Of a stretch of 64,000 nucleotides of DNA, positions 24,754 to 33,789 are shown piece by piece. The DNA lies in the NCBI RefSeq assembly GCF_030269125.1, contig NZ_BSSM01000001.1:434001-498000 (forward strand), read 5' to 3'. The translations under genes were made by a program, and so were the position numbers. This DNA is from Streptomyces hygroscopicus subsp. hygroscopicus. Lineage in GTDB: Bacteria > Actinomycetota > Actinomycetes > Streptomycetales > Streptomycetaceae. A model generated the notes under the pieces. It had not been told where the DNA came from and did no database searches. It saw only the letters and a list, made by a program, of their open reading frames with translations. The first letter of the stretch is position 1, and each line of letters opens with the position of its first letter.

Positions 24754-26571
24754 TCAGCGCCCCACGGCGTACCCCTGCATCCCGCGCGGGTTCGCCGCCG
24801 CCGACAGCAGGCCGGTCTCCGGGTCGCGGGCGACCACGCAGAGCCGGCCCTCGGACCAGGCGGGGCCGAGGGTGAGGTCGTGGCCGCGGCGGCGGAGTCC
24901 GGCCACGACCCCGGGCGGCATCCGCGACTCGACGGTCAGCGCGCCGGGGTGGTGGCCGCGCGGGTAGAAGGAGCTGGGGAAGGCGTCGTTGTGCCAGTTC
25001 GGGGCGTCGACGGCGCCCTGGAGGTCGAGCCCGCCGCGGACCGGGGCCCGCAGGGCGACGGCGAGGAAGAAGTGCGGCTGCCACTGGTCCTGCTGGTCGC
25101 CGCCGGGCGTGCCGAACGCCATGACCGGCACCCCGTCGCGCAGCGCGAGGGACGGGGTGAGGGTGGTACGGGGGCGGCGGCCGGGCGTGAGGGTGTTCGG
25201 CAGGTCCTCCTCCAGCCAGGCCATCTGGAGCCGGGTGCCGAGCGGGAAGCCCAGCTCGGGCACGACGGGGTTGGACTGCAACCAGCCGCCGCTGGGCGTG
25301 GCCGCGATCATGTTCCCCCAGCGGTCGACCACGTCGAGGTGGCAGGTGTCGCCCCGGGTGCCGCCGTCGGCGGCCACCCGGGGGTCGCCGGACAGCCGCG
25401 CGACCGTCGGCTCCCCCACGCCCATCGGGTCGAAGCCCTCGTCCGCGAGCGGCACGGGCTCACGGGCCCGCTCGGGCAGCCGCGGGGTGCGCCCGCCGGG
25501 GGCGCCGGGCCGCAGCTCGTACGACGCCTCGGCCCCGATCAGCGCCCGTCGCCCGGCGTTGTACTCCTCGGACAGCAGCTCCGTGAGCGGCACGTCGGCG
25601 GCGTCGCCGTACCAGGCCTCCCGGTCGGCCATGGCCAACTTGCAGCCCTCGACCAGGAGATGGACGTAGTCCTCGCTGCCGTACGCGGGGAGTTCCGGCG
25701 GGAGCAGGGCGAGTTGCTGGAGGAAGGCGGGGCCCTGGCTCCAGGGGCCGGCCTTGCACACGGTCCAGCCGTTCCAGTCGTACGACACCGCGTCCTCGTA
25801 CGTCGCCGACCAGGTGGCGAGGTCCTCCGCGTCGAGCGTCCCGGTGTGCCGCTCGCCGCTGGTGTCCAGGGTGGGCCGCCGGGACTGCCGTACCAGGGCC
25901 TCGGCGATGAAGCCGGAGCGCCACACCTCACGGGCGGCGTCGATGCGGGCCTCGCGGCTCCCGGCCCGCGCGGTCTCGGCGAGCAGCCGGCGCCAGGTGG
26001 CGGCGAGGGCGGGATTGCGCAGCAGCGCGCCGGGGCGGGGCGCGCGGCCGCCCGGCAGGTACAGCTCCGCCGAGGACGTCCACTCGGTCTCGAACAGCAC
26101 CCGTACGCTCTCCACGGTCGCACCGACGTTCTCCACCGGCGGGTGCCCGTGCTCGGCATAGCCGATGGCGTGTTTCAGCACGTCCTCAAGGGACTTGGTG
26201 CCGTGGTCGCGCAGGAGCAGCAGCCAGGCGTCGAAGGCGCCGGGCACGGCGGCGGCGAGCGGGCCGGTGCCGGGGACGAGGTCCAGGCCGAGGTCCCGGT
26301 AGTGCGCGGCGGTGGCGCCGGCCGGGGCCACGCCCTGCCCGCACAGCACGCGCACCGTGCCGCCGGCCGGCGCGAGCAGGATCGGCACCTCCCCCGCCGG
26401 ACCGTTCAGGTGCGGTTCCACGACGTGCAGCACGAACGCGCCCGCCACGGCGGCGTCGAACGCGTTGCCGCCGTCCTCCAGCACCGCCATCGCCGACTGG
26501 GAGGCCAGCCAGTGGGTGGAGGAGACCATGCCGAACGTGCCGTGCAGGGTGGGCCGGGTGGTGAACTGCAC
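24754..26571 (-). CDS. Gamma-glutamyltransferase family protein, apparently cytosolic
   Basis: A 605-residue Ntn-hydrolase of the Ggt family. GGNAFDAAVAGAFVLHVVEP is the conserved N-terminal block. The autoprocessing site is expected before the Thr in GGTRGDTCHLDVVDRWGN (about residue 385), where Cys replaces the second Thr of the usual T-T-H. LTPSLALRDGVPVMAFGTPG and the C-terminal SEGRLCVVARDP complete the fold. There is no signal peptide, unlike the secreted Ggt at 51566-53368, so the two copies differ in location. Family members cleave gamma-glutamyl amides or acylate cephalosporin-like substrates. It lies 53 bases after the second FAD oxidoreductase on the same strand and may belong to that operon. 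Confidence 0.85.
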   Translation of the reverse strand: MQFTTRPTLHGTFGMVSSTHWLASQSAMAVLEDGGNAFDAAVAGAFVLHVVEPHLNGPAGEVPILLAPAGGTVRVLCGQGVAPAGATAAHYRDLGLDLVPGTGPLAAAVPGAFDAWLLLLRDHGTKSLEDVLKHAIGYAEHGHPPVENVGATVESVRVLFETEWTSSAELYLPGGRAPRPGALLRNPALAATWRRLLAETARAGSREARIDAAREVWRSGFIAEALVRQSRRPTLDTSGERHTGTLDAEDLATWSATYEDAVSYDWNGWTVCKAGPWSQGPAFLQQLALLPPELPAYGSEDYVHLLVEGCKLAMADREAWYGDAADVPLTELLSEEYNAGRRALIGAEASYELRPGAPGGRTPRLPERAREPVPLADEGFDPMGVGEPTVARLSGDPRVAADGGTRGDTCHLDVVDRWGNMIAATPSGGWLQSNPVVPELGFPLGTRLQMAWLEEDLPNTLTPGRRPRTTLTPSLALRDGVPVMAFGTPGGDQQDQWQPHFFLAVALRAPVRGGLDLQGAVDAPNWHNDAFPSSFYPRGHHPGALTVESRMPPGVVAGLRRRGHDLTLGPAWSEGRLCVVARDPETGLLSAAANPRGMQGYAVGR

Positions 26572-26624
26572 GTCTCACCTCGCGGGAGTCGGGGCCGTTA
26601 CCGGTCGTGCGGTCGGCCGCCAGG

Positions 26625-28073
26625 CTACCGGCGGTCCCGTTGCCCGTCTCCACCCCGCGCGACGCCCAGATGGCGCAGGGCCGACGCCGCCGCTCCGGCC
26701 CCGCACATGCCGTGGGCGCCGGGTCCCGGCGGGGTGGCGGCCGAGCAGCAGAAGACGCCGGGCAGACCGGTGGCGTAGGGGTCGAGCGCGAGGCGGGGGC
26801 CGAGGACCAGCTGGGGGACGGTCTTGGCGCCGGTGAGGATGTCGCCGCCCGCGAAGTTGGGGTTCCGCGCGGCGAACTCGGCCGGTGAGGTGGTGCGCAG
26901 GCCGACGACGCGGTCCCGGGTGCCGGGGGCGAAGCGTTCGAGCTGGGCGAGTACGGCTTCGGTGGCGTCGCCGTCGTAGCCGTACGGGACGTGCGCGTAG
27001 GTCCAGACGGGGTGGACGTCGCCGACGGAGCGGGCGGGGTCGGCGAGGTACTGCTGGCCGACGAGGACGAAGGGGCGCTCCGGCATGCGGCCGGCGTTCA
27101 CGTCCTTCTCCCCCCGGGCGATCTCGGCGAGGGTGCCGCCGAGGTGGACGGTGCCGGCCCGCCGGGCGTCCTCGTTCGTCCACGGCACGCCCCCCTCCAC
27201 CGCCAGGTCGACCTTGAAGGCGGCGGGGCCTCGCCGGAAGCGCAGGTAGGCGTCGCGGACGCGGGTGGGCAGGCGGTCGGCGTAGATGCGGGCGATCTGG
27301 GCGGGGTCGAGGGCGAGGAGGGTGACGTCGGCGGGCGGCAGCTGGCTGTGGTGGGTGACGCGGACGCCGGTGTGGACGCGGCCGCCGTGGGCGCGGAGCG
27401 CGTCGGACAGGCTCCGGGCGATGGCGCCCGAGCCGCCCTCCGCCACGGCCCATCCGGCGGCGTGCCCGGCCGCGAGGATGCCGAGGCCGATCGCCGAGCC
27501 GAGCGGATGGTCCAGCGGCCGGAAGGAGTGCGCCGCCACGCCCGCCCACAGGGCCCGCGCCCGGGGGGTGGTGAAGAGGCGGGCGAGGAGGGCGGCCGGG
27601 AGGGTGGTGGGCAGGCCGAAGCGGGCGAGGAGCAGGGGGTGGGCGGGGACGCGCAGCAGGGGACGCAGCACGTCGTCGCCGAGGGCGTCCCAGTGGCGTA
27701 CCGAGGGCTCCAGCAGGCGGCGGTAGCGGGGGCCGTCGGGCCCGAGCAGACGGGCGGTGTCCTCGACGGAGCGCAGCAGGACGCCGGCCGTGCCGTCGTC
27801 CAGGGGGTGCGCGCAGTCGATGTCCGGCAGCCGCCAGCGCAGTCCGTACCGTGCCAGGTCGAGGGCTCTGTGGGCGGGCGAGGTGACGGCCATGGGGTGG
27901 ATGGCCGAGCAGTGGTCGTGCAGCAGGCCCGGCAGGATCGCCTCCTGGCTGCGGGTGCCGCCGCCGACCTCGTCGGCGGCCTCCAGGAGCGTGACGTCGA
28001 GTCCGGCCTTGGCGAGGAGGGCGGCGGCGGTGAGCCCATTGGGCCCGCCGCCGACGACGAGGGCGGTGCTCAT
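26625..28073 (-). CDS. Phytoene-desaturase-like FAD-dependent oxidoreductase (paralogue 2)
   Basis: A 482-residue relative of the enzyme at 21462-22880. FAD fold: [20 protein letters not shown]; second block LLEAADEVGGGTRSQEA; C-terminal FAD motif FCCSAATPPGPGAHGMCGAG. Both copies share the PGxxHDxCSAxHPxxxxSPAxRAL core and the wYAHVPxG motif, showing recent common ancestry within this 7-kb stretch. It is co-translated with the DUF3556 membrane protein (ATGA overlap at 28070-28073) and downstream of an acyl-CoA ligase, so the substrate is likely lipid-like and membrane-borne. No carotenoid genes are near. Confidence 0.8.
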   Translation of the reverse strand: MSTALVVGGGPNGLTAAALLAKAGLDVTLLEAADEVGGGTRSQEAILPGLLHDHCSAIHPMAVTSPAHRALDLARYGLRWRLPDIDCAHPLDDGTAGVLLRSVEDTARLLGPDGPRYRRLLEPSVRHWDALGDDVLRPLLRVPAHPLLLARFGLPTTLPAALLARLFTTPRARALWAGVAAHSFRPLDHPLGSAIGLGILAAGHAAGWAVAEGGSGAIARSLSDALRAHGGRVHTGVRVTHHSQLPPADVTLLALDPAQIARIYADRLPTRVRDAYLRFRRGPAAFKVDLAVEGGVPWTNEDARRAGTVHLGGTLAEIARGEKDVNAGRMPERPFVLVGQQYLADPARSVGDVHPVWTYAHVPYGYDGDATEAVLAQLERFAPGTRDRVVGLRTTSPAEFAARNPNFAGGDILTGAKTVPQLVLGPRLALDPYATGLPGVFCCSAATPPGPGAHGMCGAGAAASALRHLGVARGGDGQRDRR

Positions 28074-29815
28074 GCGGTGGTCTCCTCAGGGGTCGGACGC
28101 AGCGGGTGGCACCGCCGCACGTCGTACACGGGGTAGTCGGGGCCGTCGGTGGGCCAGGGCTGGCGGGTCAGCATGTCCCGCACCGCGACCTGGCCGCTTT
28201 CGAGGAGGCCGAGCGCCGCGTCGTGGACCTCGTACGCCTGGGTCCGGCGGTGGATGGGCTGGCCCTCCAGGCAGATCACGCGCACCTCCCCGGGCGCGAA
28301 GCCGCAGCGGTCCTGGACGGCGCGCAGCAGCTGGTCGTCGTGCAGGTGGCCCTCGCCGAAGTTCCAGCCGAGGGCGAAGCCGGCGATCAGCTCGCCGTCC
28401 ACCACGACCGTGTCGTCCTCGCCCCAGGTGACGCGGTCGATCAGGCCGTTGTGCGCGCGGCCGTGGGAGTGCATCGAGCGCCAGCTCTGCACCTTCTGGG
28501 ACATCAGCAGGGCCGTCTCCTTGTCGTACAGGGTCTCCAGCTGCCGGGTGGGCAGCCGGCACGAGGTGGTCAGTCCGGCCTCCAGGCGGGCGAGGGCGTC
28601 GCCGGTGAACAGCCAGGCGCTGGTGGCCCAGTTTCCCGCGTAGTAGCGCATGGCGGGCAGGAACGACACCAGGTCGGGCCGGGCGTTGCCGAGCGCGGGC
28701 AGCAGCAGGAGGCTCGGCAGGATCACGACGAGCAGCCAGGGCGAGTGCAGGTGCCAGACGCTGATGTCGGTGTGGGCGCCGAAGAGGTAGAAGAGCGAGA
28801 AGACGAAGAAGATGTTCCATTCCAGCGGCACGCCCATCGGCACGGTCGACAGGATGTGCAGGTGGAACACGGCCATGTAGACGATCGCCGCCCAGGTCCA
28901 GAAGCCGCCGTCGCCGAGGAAGACCAGGTACAGGGGGACGCCGTACTCGGTCACGGTGCCGATGTGGGCGAGGCAGAACGGCAGCCGTGAGGGGCGCAGG
29001 TCGTGCGGGTGGTCGCGGAAGAGCAGCCGCTTGAGGCGGCGGCCCGGGACCAGCGGGGCGTTGCTCAGCATCGTCGCCACCACGAACGGGAAGTGGTGGT
29101 TGAGCTTCGACGTCGCCGCGCCCCACCACAGGGCCAGCATGACCAGCTGGAAGCCGATGAACTGGTCGCTGTAGGGGAAGAAGAACAGCAGCAGGGACAG
29201 CCCGTACTGCTCGCCCCGCGCGGCCAGGAAGACCGTCTTGTCGCGCAGCCCCAGCAGGACGAGGGCGGCGAGGAGCGGGAGCGCGGCGCGGGCGTCGAGC
29301 AGCCCGGCGGGGCCGGTCATGGGGCGGGTGAGCAGCCATCCGGCCGAGACGAGGACGACGGCGTACAGGACGACGTCGATGACGGTACGACGGCTGCCGC
29401 GGGTCAGCGGCACCCGCTCGGGCCAGGGGGGCAGCCGGATGGTGCCCGGCCGCAGCCAGTACAGCACCGACCCGATGGGCGGGTTGAAGCGGGAGGTCAG
29501 GGGCCCGGAGCCGCAGCCGAGGCCGACCACCTCCCACAGCAGGGTGAAGACGATCAGCTTCTGGTAGACGATCGGCTCCGACCACCAGGACGCGATGCCG
29601 GTGACACCGCCGAGGCCGGGCGTCAGGGAGATGACGTACGCCGAACAGGCCACGTACAGCAGGCACTTGACGAGGTAGAAGAGGTACACGGCGTACGGCG
29701 TGCCGAAGCCGTACTCGACCCAGTGCCGGGTGAGGACCTTCAGGCGCTCGGGACGCGGCAGCGCGCGGAACGACTCGGCGTCGACGGGCGGGAGTTGGGG
29801 GTTCACGAAGCCCAT
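28070..29815 (-). CDS. DUF3556 family polytopic membrane protein
   Basis: A 581-residue membrane protein that matches the DUF3556 type known from mycobacteria and streptomycetes. About ten hydrophobic helices occupy residues 45-430 (for example VVLYAVVLVSAGWLLTRPM, GLSLLLFFFPYSDQFIGFQL, ILSTVPMGVPLEWNIFFVFS). The last 150 residues are soluble and contain SMHSHGRAHNGLIDRV, FALGWNFGEGHLHDDQLL and RVICLEGQPIHRRTQAYEV. His/Asp-rich patches (HLHDDQ, HLHSPW, HHFPF) could bind metal. The start ATG 29815 is chosen because the upstream frame is a low-complexity Arg/Pro stretch. It sits between an acyl-CoA ligase and an FAD desaturase-like gene, suggesting lipid modification in the membrane; the biochemical role is unknown. 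Confidence 0.83.
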   Translation of the reverse strand: MGFVNPQLPPVDAESFRALPRPERLKVLTRHWVEYGFGTPYAVYLFYLVKCLLYVACSAYVISLTPGLGGVTGIASWWSEPIVYQKLIVFTLLWEVVGLGCGSGPLTSRFNPPIGSVLYWLRPGTIRLPPWPERVPLTRGSRRTVIDVVLYAVVLVSAGWLLTRPMTGPAGLLDARAALPLLAALVLLGLRDKTVFLAARGEQYGLSLLLFFFPYSDQFIGFQLVMLALWWGAATSKLNHHFPFVVATMLSNAPLVPGRRLKRLLFRDHPHDLRPSRLPFCLAHIGTVTEYGVPLYLVFLGDGGFWTWAAIVYMAVFHLHILSTVPMGVPLEWNIFFVFSLFYLFGAHTDISVWHLHSPWLLVVILPSLLLLPALGNARPDLVSFLPAMRYYAGNWATSAWLFTGDALARLEAGLTTSCRLPTRQLETLYDKETALLMSQKVQSWRSMHSHGRAHNGLIDRVTWGEDDTVVVDGELIAGFALGWNFGEGHLHDDQLLRAVQDRCGFAPGEVRVICLEGQPIHRRTQAYEVHDAALGLLESGQVAVRDMLTRQPWPTDGPDYPVYDVRRCHPLRPTPEETTA

Positions 29816-29850
29816 GGGGATCACACCCTTGTGTCTCGGGGGTCGGCGGC

Positions 29851-31326
29851 TCAGCGGGAGGGGGTGAGCGCGCGGCGGCGCAGGGCGGGCTTGTCGGTCT
29901 TGCCGACGGCGTTCTTGGGGAGGCCGGGCAGGACGAGGATCTCGACGGGGCACTTGTACGGCGCGAGGCGCTCGGCGGCGAAGTCGGCCAGCGCGGCGCG
30001 CGGTGCGCCGGTGCCGTCGCGCAACGCGACGTAGGCGACGGGGACTTCACCCAGGACGGGGTCGGGGCGCCCCACGACGGCGGCCTCGCGGACGGCGGGG
30101 TGGTCGTGCAGCACGGTCTCGATCTCCTTGGGGTAGACGTTCTCCCCACCCCGGATGATCATGTCCTTGACGCGGTCCACCAGGACGAGGTAGCCGTCCT
30201 CGTCCAGACGCCCAAGGTCGCCGGTGTGCAGCCGGCCGTCGCGCAGGGCCCTTGCGGTCTCCTCCGGCCGGCCGAGGTAGCCGTGCATGACGGTGGGGCC
30301 GCTGATGACGACCTCGCCGATGCCGCCGTCGGCGACGACCCGGCCCTGGCGGTCCACGATGGTGACGGTCTGTCCGGGCAGCGGCGGGCCGACCGTGCCG
30401 GGCTTGCGGAGGCCGTCGAGCGGGTTGGAGGTGGAGGCGCAGGTCGCCTCGGACAGGCCGTAGCCCTCGACGAGCGGGAACCCGAAGCGCTCCTCCACGG
30501 CGGCGATGAGCCGCGGCGGCATGGGGGCGGCGCCGCACACGGCGAAGCGGAGCGAGGAGGTGTCCGGCCGTACCTCGGGCGGCAGGTCGGCCAGCATGGC
30601 GTAGATCGCCGGGACCCCGGAGAAGAAGGTCGGGCGGGCCCGCTCCAGGGCGTCGAAGAAGCCCTTGGCGCTGAAGCGTCCGACGAGGGTGGCCCGTCCG
30701 CCGGCGCGCAGCGGGGACAGGACGCCGACGACGATGCCGTTGACGTGGAACAGCGGCAGGACGAGGAGGCTGTGATCGGCCGCGGTCAGCTTCATCGCGT
30801 CGGTCATCGTCCCGGTCATGGCGTCGATGTTGCGGTGCAGGAGTTCGACGCCCTTGGGCCGGCCGGTGGTTCCGCTGGTGTAGATGACCAGCGCGAGCGC
30901 GTCGTCGTCGGCCGCCGGTTCGGGCAGGGGGCCGGGGCCCGGTGCCGGGGCGGCCAGTTCGGCGAGGGTGACGGGGGTGGTGGAGGCGGGCAGGCCGTCC
31001 GGCGGCTCCTCGGCCACGACGACCCGGGCGCGGCAGTCGGTGAGCTGGTACGCGGTCTCGGTCGCGGTCAGGGCGGGGTTGACCGGGGCGAGGGCGGCGC
31101 CCAGCCGCCAGGCGGCGAAGAGGGTCACGACCAGTTCGACGCGGTTGCTGAGCTTGACCGCCACGATGTCGCCGGGGCGCACGCCGCGGTGGGCGAGGTG
31201 GCGGGCGTAGCGGTCGACCAGGTCGGCGAGGGCGGCGTTCGACAGGGTGCCGTGGGTGTCGTCGGTGAGGGCCGGCGCGTTCGGGGCTTGTTCGCGGCGC
31301 ACAGCGGGCAGACGGCTCAGGTTCAT
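29851..31326 (-). CDS. Acyl-CoA synthetase (AMP-forming, ANL superfamily)
   Basis: A 491-residue adenylating enzyme. The AMP-binding P-loop is VIYTSGTTGRPKGVEL (about residue 150), with EGYGLSEATCAS (A5), the hinge/core LHTGDLGRLDEDGYL (A7-A8) and DRVKDMIIRGGENVYPKEIE, and the catalytic Lys near the C-terminus in KNAVGKTDKPALRRR. It would activate a carboxylic acid, probably a fatty or aromatic acid, to its acyl-CoA. ATG 31326 has the family's usual N-terminus. It heads a probable operon with the DUF3556 protein, the FAD oxidoreductase and perhaps the Ggt homologue, and is divergent from a PucR-type regulator across a 158-base gap. Confidence 0.88.
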   Translation of the reverse strand: MNLSRLPAVRREQAPNAPALTDDTHGTLSNAALADLVDRYARHLAHRGVRPGDIVAVKLSNRVELVVTLFAAWRLGAALAPVNPALTATETAYQLTDCRARVVVAEEPPDGLPASTTPVTLAELAAPAPGPGPLPEPAADDDALALVIYTSGTTGRPKGVELLHRNIDAMTGTMTDAMKLTAADHSLLVLPLFHVNGIVVGVLSPLRAGGRATLVGRFSAKGFFDALERARPTFFSGVPAIYAMLADLPPEVRPDTSSLRFAVCGAAPMPPRLIAAVEERFGFPLVEGYGLSEATCASTSNPLDGLRKPGTVGPPLPGQTVTIVDRQGRVVADGGIGEVVISGPTVMHGYLGRPEETARALRDGRLHTGDLGRLDEDGYLVLVDRVKDMIIRGGENVYPKEIETVLHDHPAVREAAVVGRPDPVLGEVPVAYVALRDGTGAPRAALADFAAERLAPYKCPVEILVLPGLPKNAVGKTDKPALRRRALTPSR

Positions 31327-31484
31327 ACGGGGATCGGACCTCTGGGCTGGGGTGGCAGGCGAATGGACGCGACCGTAGGTCCCGCGTGCCCCGCGCGGCC
31401 ACGGCCGCGGGGCACAAGGTCGGCGGCGGTTTTCGTGCTCCGGGCACGAACGCCTGGTTCCGGCCACGCCGTAGGGTGCGTCCC

Positions 31485-32726
31485 ATGCAGTCACAGGAAG
31501 CGTCGGTGCGCCGGGTCGGCGACCGTGTGCGGGAGTCCCGGGAGGCGCTCATCGAGGAGCTGGTCCGGGACACCCGGGCGCAGATCGGCGCCCTCGACCA
31601 CGATGCCGCGGCGCGCTCCCTGCTGGAGGCGAGCATCACGGAGAACATCGTGGCCGCCATCAACTACCTGCGGCAGGGGATCGACCCGGACCTGCTGGAG
31701 GCGCCGACGGCCGCGCTGGCCTACGCCCGTTTCCTCGCGCAGCGGGACGTGCCCCAGTCGGCGCTCATCCGCGCCTACCGCATCGGGCACCAGCGCTTCC
31801 TCGACCACGCCTTCGCCCTGCTCGACGATCTGCCGGCCGCCGAGCGGGTGCCGGTCTGCGTCGAACTGGTCCGCCGTTCGGCCCGGTTCATCGACCTGAT
31901 CTGCGAACAGATCGGCCGCACGTACGAGCGGGAGCGCGACCGGTGGGTGGCCAGTCGCAGCGGGGTGCGCCAGCAGTGGGTGACCGACCTGCTCGGCGGG
32001 CGCCCGGTGGACCACGCCGCCGCCGAGCGGGCGCTGCGGTACCCGCTGGACGCGGTGCACATCGCGTGCACGCTGTGGCCGGCCGGGCGTATGACCTCGT
32101 TCGACCTCGTCGCCGCGGTGGACGACGTGCGCGCCCATGCCGTGTCGGTGCTGCGGGCCCGTGCCGCGCTGCTGGTGCCGACCGACGAGCACGAGGCACG
32201 GCTGTGGCTCGCGTTGCCCGCCGCGGGGCCCGCGCACTTCACCGCGCCGGAGGGCAGCCCCCTGCACGCCGCCATCGGCCGCCCGGCGCCCGGCCTGACG
32301 GGCTTCCGCACCTCGGCGCGCCAGGCCGCCCAGGTCAGGGAGATCCTCGGCACCCGGCTCGGCTCCGGGGCCGGCGCCGCACCGCTGTGGGTGCACTACG
32401 ACGAGGCCGCGCCCGTCGCCCTCATGGCCGGGGACCTGCCGGCCGTCCGCGACTTCGTGGCGGCCTCCCTGGGCGCCCTGGCGGCGGCCGGCCCCCGCAC
32501 GGCCGTGCTGCGCGACACCCTGCGCACCTTCCTCACCCACCACCGCAGCCACGCCGCCACCGCCCAGGCCATGAGCCTGCACCGCAACTCCATCCAGTAC
32601 CGGGTCCACCGGGCCACGTACCTGCTCCCCCGTGGCGACGACAGCCTGGCCGACGACTTCAACGTGCGCGCCGCGCTGCTCGCCGTGCACTGGCTGGGGG
32701 ACGCGGCGCTGGGCGCCGATCCGTAG
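31485..32726 (+). CDS. PucR-type transcriptional regulator (C-terminal HTH)
   Basis: A 413-residue regulator. The C-terminal PucR helix-turn-helix is LRTFLTHHRSHAATAQAMSL then HRNSIQYRVHRATYLLPRG. The N-terminal 170 residues are helical and of the RsbRD-like type (VRESREALIEELVRDTRAQI), not the PucR sensory domain. ATG 31485 is preferred to 31386, since the extra 33 codons are Arg/Gly-rich and not conserved-looking; an AGGG lies about 8-10 bases upstream. It is divergent from the acyl-CoA ligase operon and is its likely regulator, sensing an acid or CoA ester; this is inference from position. Confidence 0.85.
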   Translation: MQSQEASVRRVGDRVRESREALIEELVRDTRAQIGALDHDAAARSLLEASITENIVAAINYLRQGIDPDLLEAPTAALAYARFLAQRDVPQSALIRAYRIGHQRFLDHAFALLDDLPAAERVPVCVELVRRSARFIDLICEQIGRTYERERDRWVASRSGVRQQWVTDLLGGRPVDHAAAERALRYPLDAVHIACTLWPAGRMTSFDLVAAVDDVRAHAVSVLRARAALLVPTDEHEARLWLALPAAGPAHFTAPEGSPLHAAIGRPAPGLTGFRTSARQAAQVREILGTRLGSGAGAAPLWVHYDEAAPVALMAGDLPAVRDFVAASLGALAAAGPRTAVLRDTLRTFLTHHRSHAATAQAMSLHRNSIQYRVHRATYLLPRGDDSLADDFNVRAALLAVHWLGDAALGADP

Positions 32727-33789
32727 GCGGAGCCGGCCGGACCGCGCCGTGAGGTGGCGAAGGCCGCGTTCTCGTCCCGGCGCGTGGGCGTCGGGCCCTC
32801 CCGGAGGCGTCCGTGGGGTCCGGCGCCGACGGGCGGCGGGTTCCGGCTCACGGGACGCCCGGCCCGGTGGTCCCACCGGGACGCCCCGCGGGAGGGTCAC
32901 GGCGGGGCCGTCGCGGGTCACGGGCCGGCGTCGCGGCCGCGGAGGTGCCGTACCGCGCAGCCGGAGGGTCCAGGCCGGACCGGGGACGTACAGGGGGTCC
33001 GGCCGGGGAGGGGCCGGGGCTCGGGATCGCCGCCGTGGCGGGGTTCTGCGACGGGGTGCTCCCGTGCGGCGGGGAGCGTGGAGTCCGGGAGACCCCGGAC
33101 GCGGGGAGGCGGCCCGGGGTTCGCTTCGACGGTATGCCCGCGCCACCTGCTCCCCGCCCCTTCCTGACGTGACGCTGACGGGGATCCGCACGGATTTGAC
33201 GGGTTGCTGACGCCCCCGTCGAGAGGGCCGTGAACAGGCCGTCGGCAGCGCGCCGACGGGAATCCCACCGCACGCCGCTCCCCGGCCGCGGCCGCCCCGG
33301 TCCGTCCCCGAGCGGGAGCGGCTCCCGCAGGCACCGCGTCCCCGGCTGCCCGGCAGGCGCTCGTCACCCCCGGCGCCCCCCCTGCCCGCCGCCGCACCGG
33401 GCCGACCCGGGACGCGGCCCCCTCGTGCTCGGGCCGGCGGCCTCGGCCGGCCGCGCCGCGCCCGGCCGCCCCTGCCTCGCCCACGCCCTCCGTCCCCCGC
33501 GCTCCCCACCGCACACCGCGCCGGCCGGCGCGACACCCTGCGGCCGGGCGCCTGGCCAGGGGCGGTGCGGTGCGGAGCGGCGACGCGGGACCGCGCCGCC
33601 GCACGAGGCGCACGGCGGACCCCCGCGCCCGCCCCGTCCGAAGCGGTGGCCCGGCCCCGGCCCGGTGATCGGAGGCGCGGCGACCGTACGGCGCGGGCGG
33701 GAGGGGTCGTTCGCCGGCCGGCCGGGGGCGGGGAACACCGCGGGGAGGCCGTGCGTTGATCACGGCGAGGGAAACGGAGGGTCCAGGCG
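32727..33789. other. 1.06-kb region with no supported gene
   Basis: Open frames exist on both strands here, but their translations are Arg/Pro/Gly/Ala-rich low-complexity sequence without any family motif or ribosome site, which is expected by chance in DNA this G+C-rich. A quasi-palindrome CCCGGTGG/CCACCGGG lies at 32863-32880. A TTGACG hexamer near 33197 resembles a -35 box. I see nothing else. Confidence 0.5.

Noticed and set aside
32918..33763. Minus-strand 281-codon frame in the empty 1-kb region
   Set aside because: Arg/Gly/Pro-rich without motifs, no Shine-Dalgarno; equally long frames occur on the other strand at the same place.
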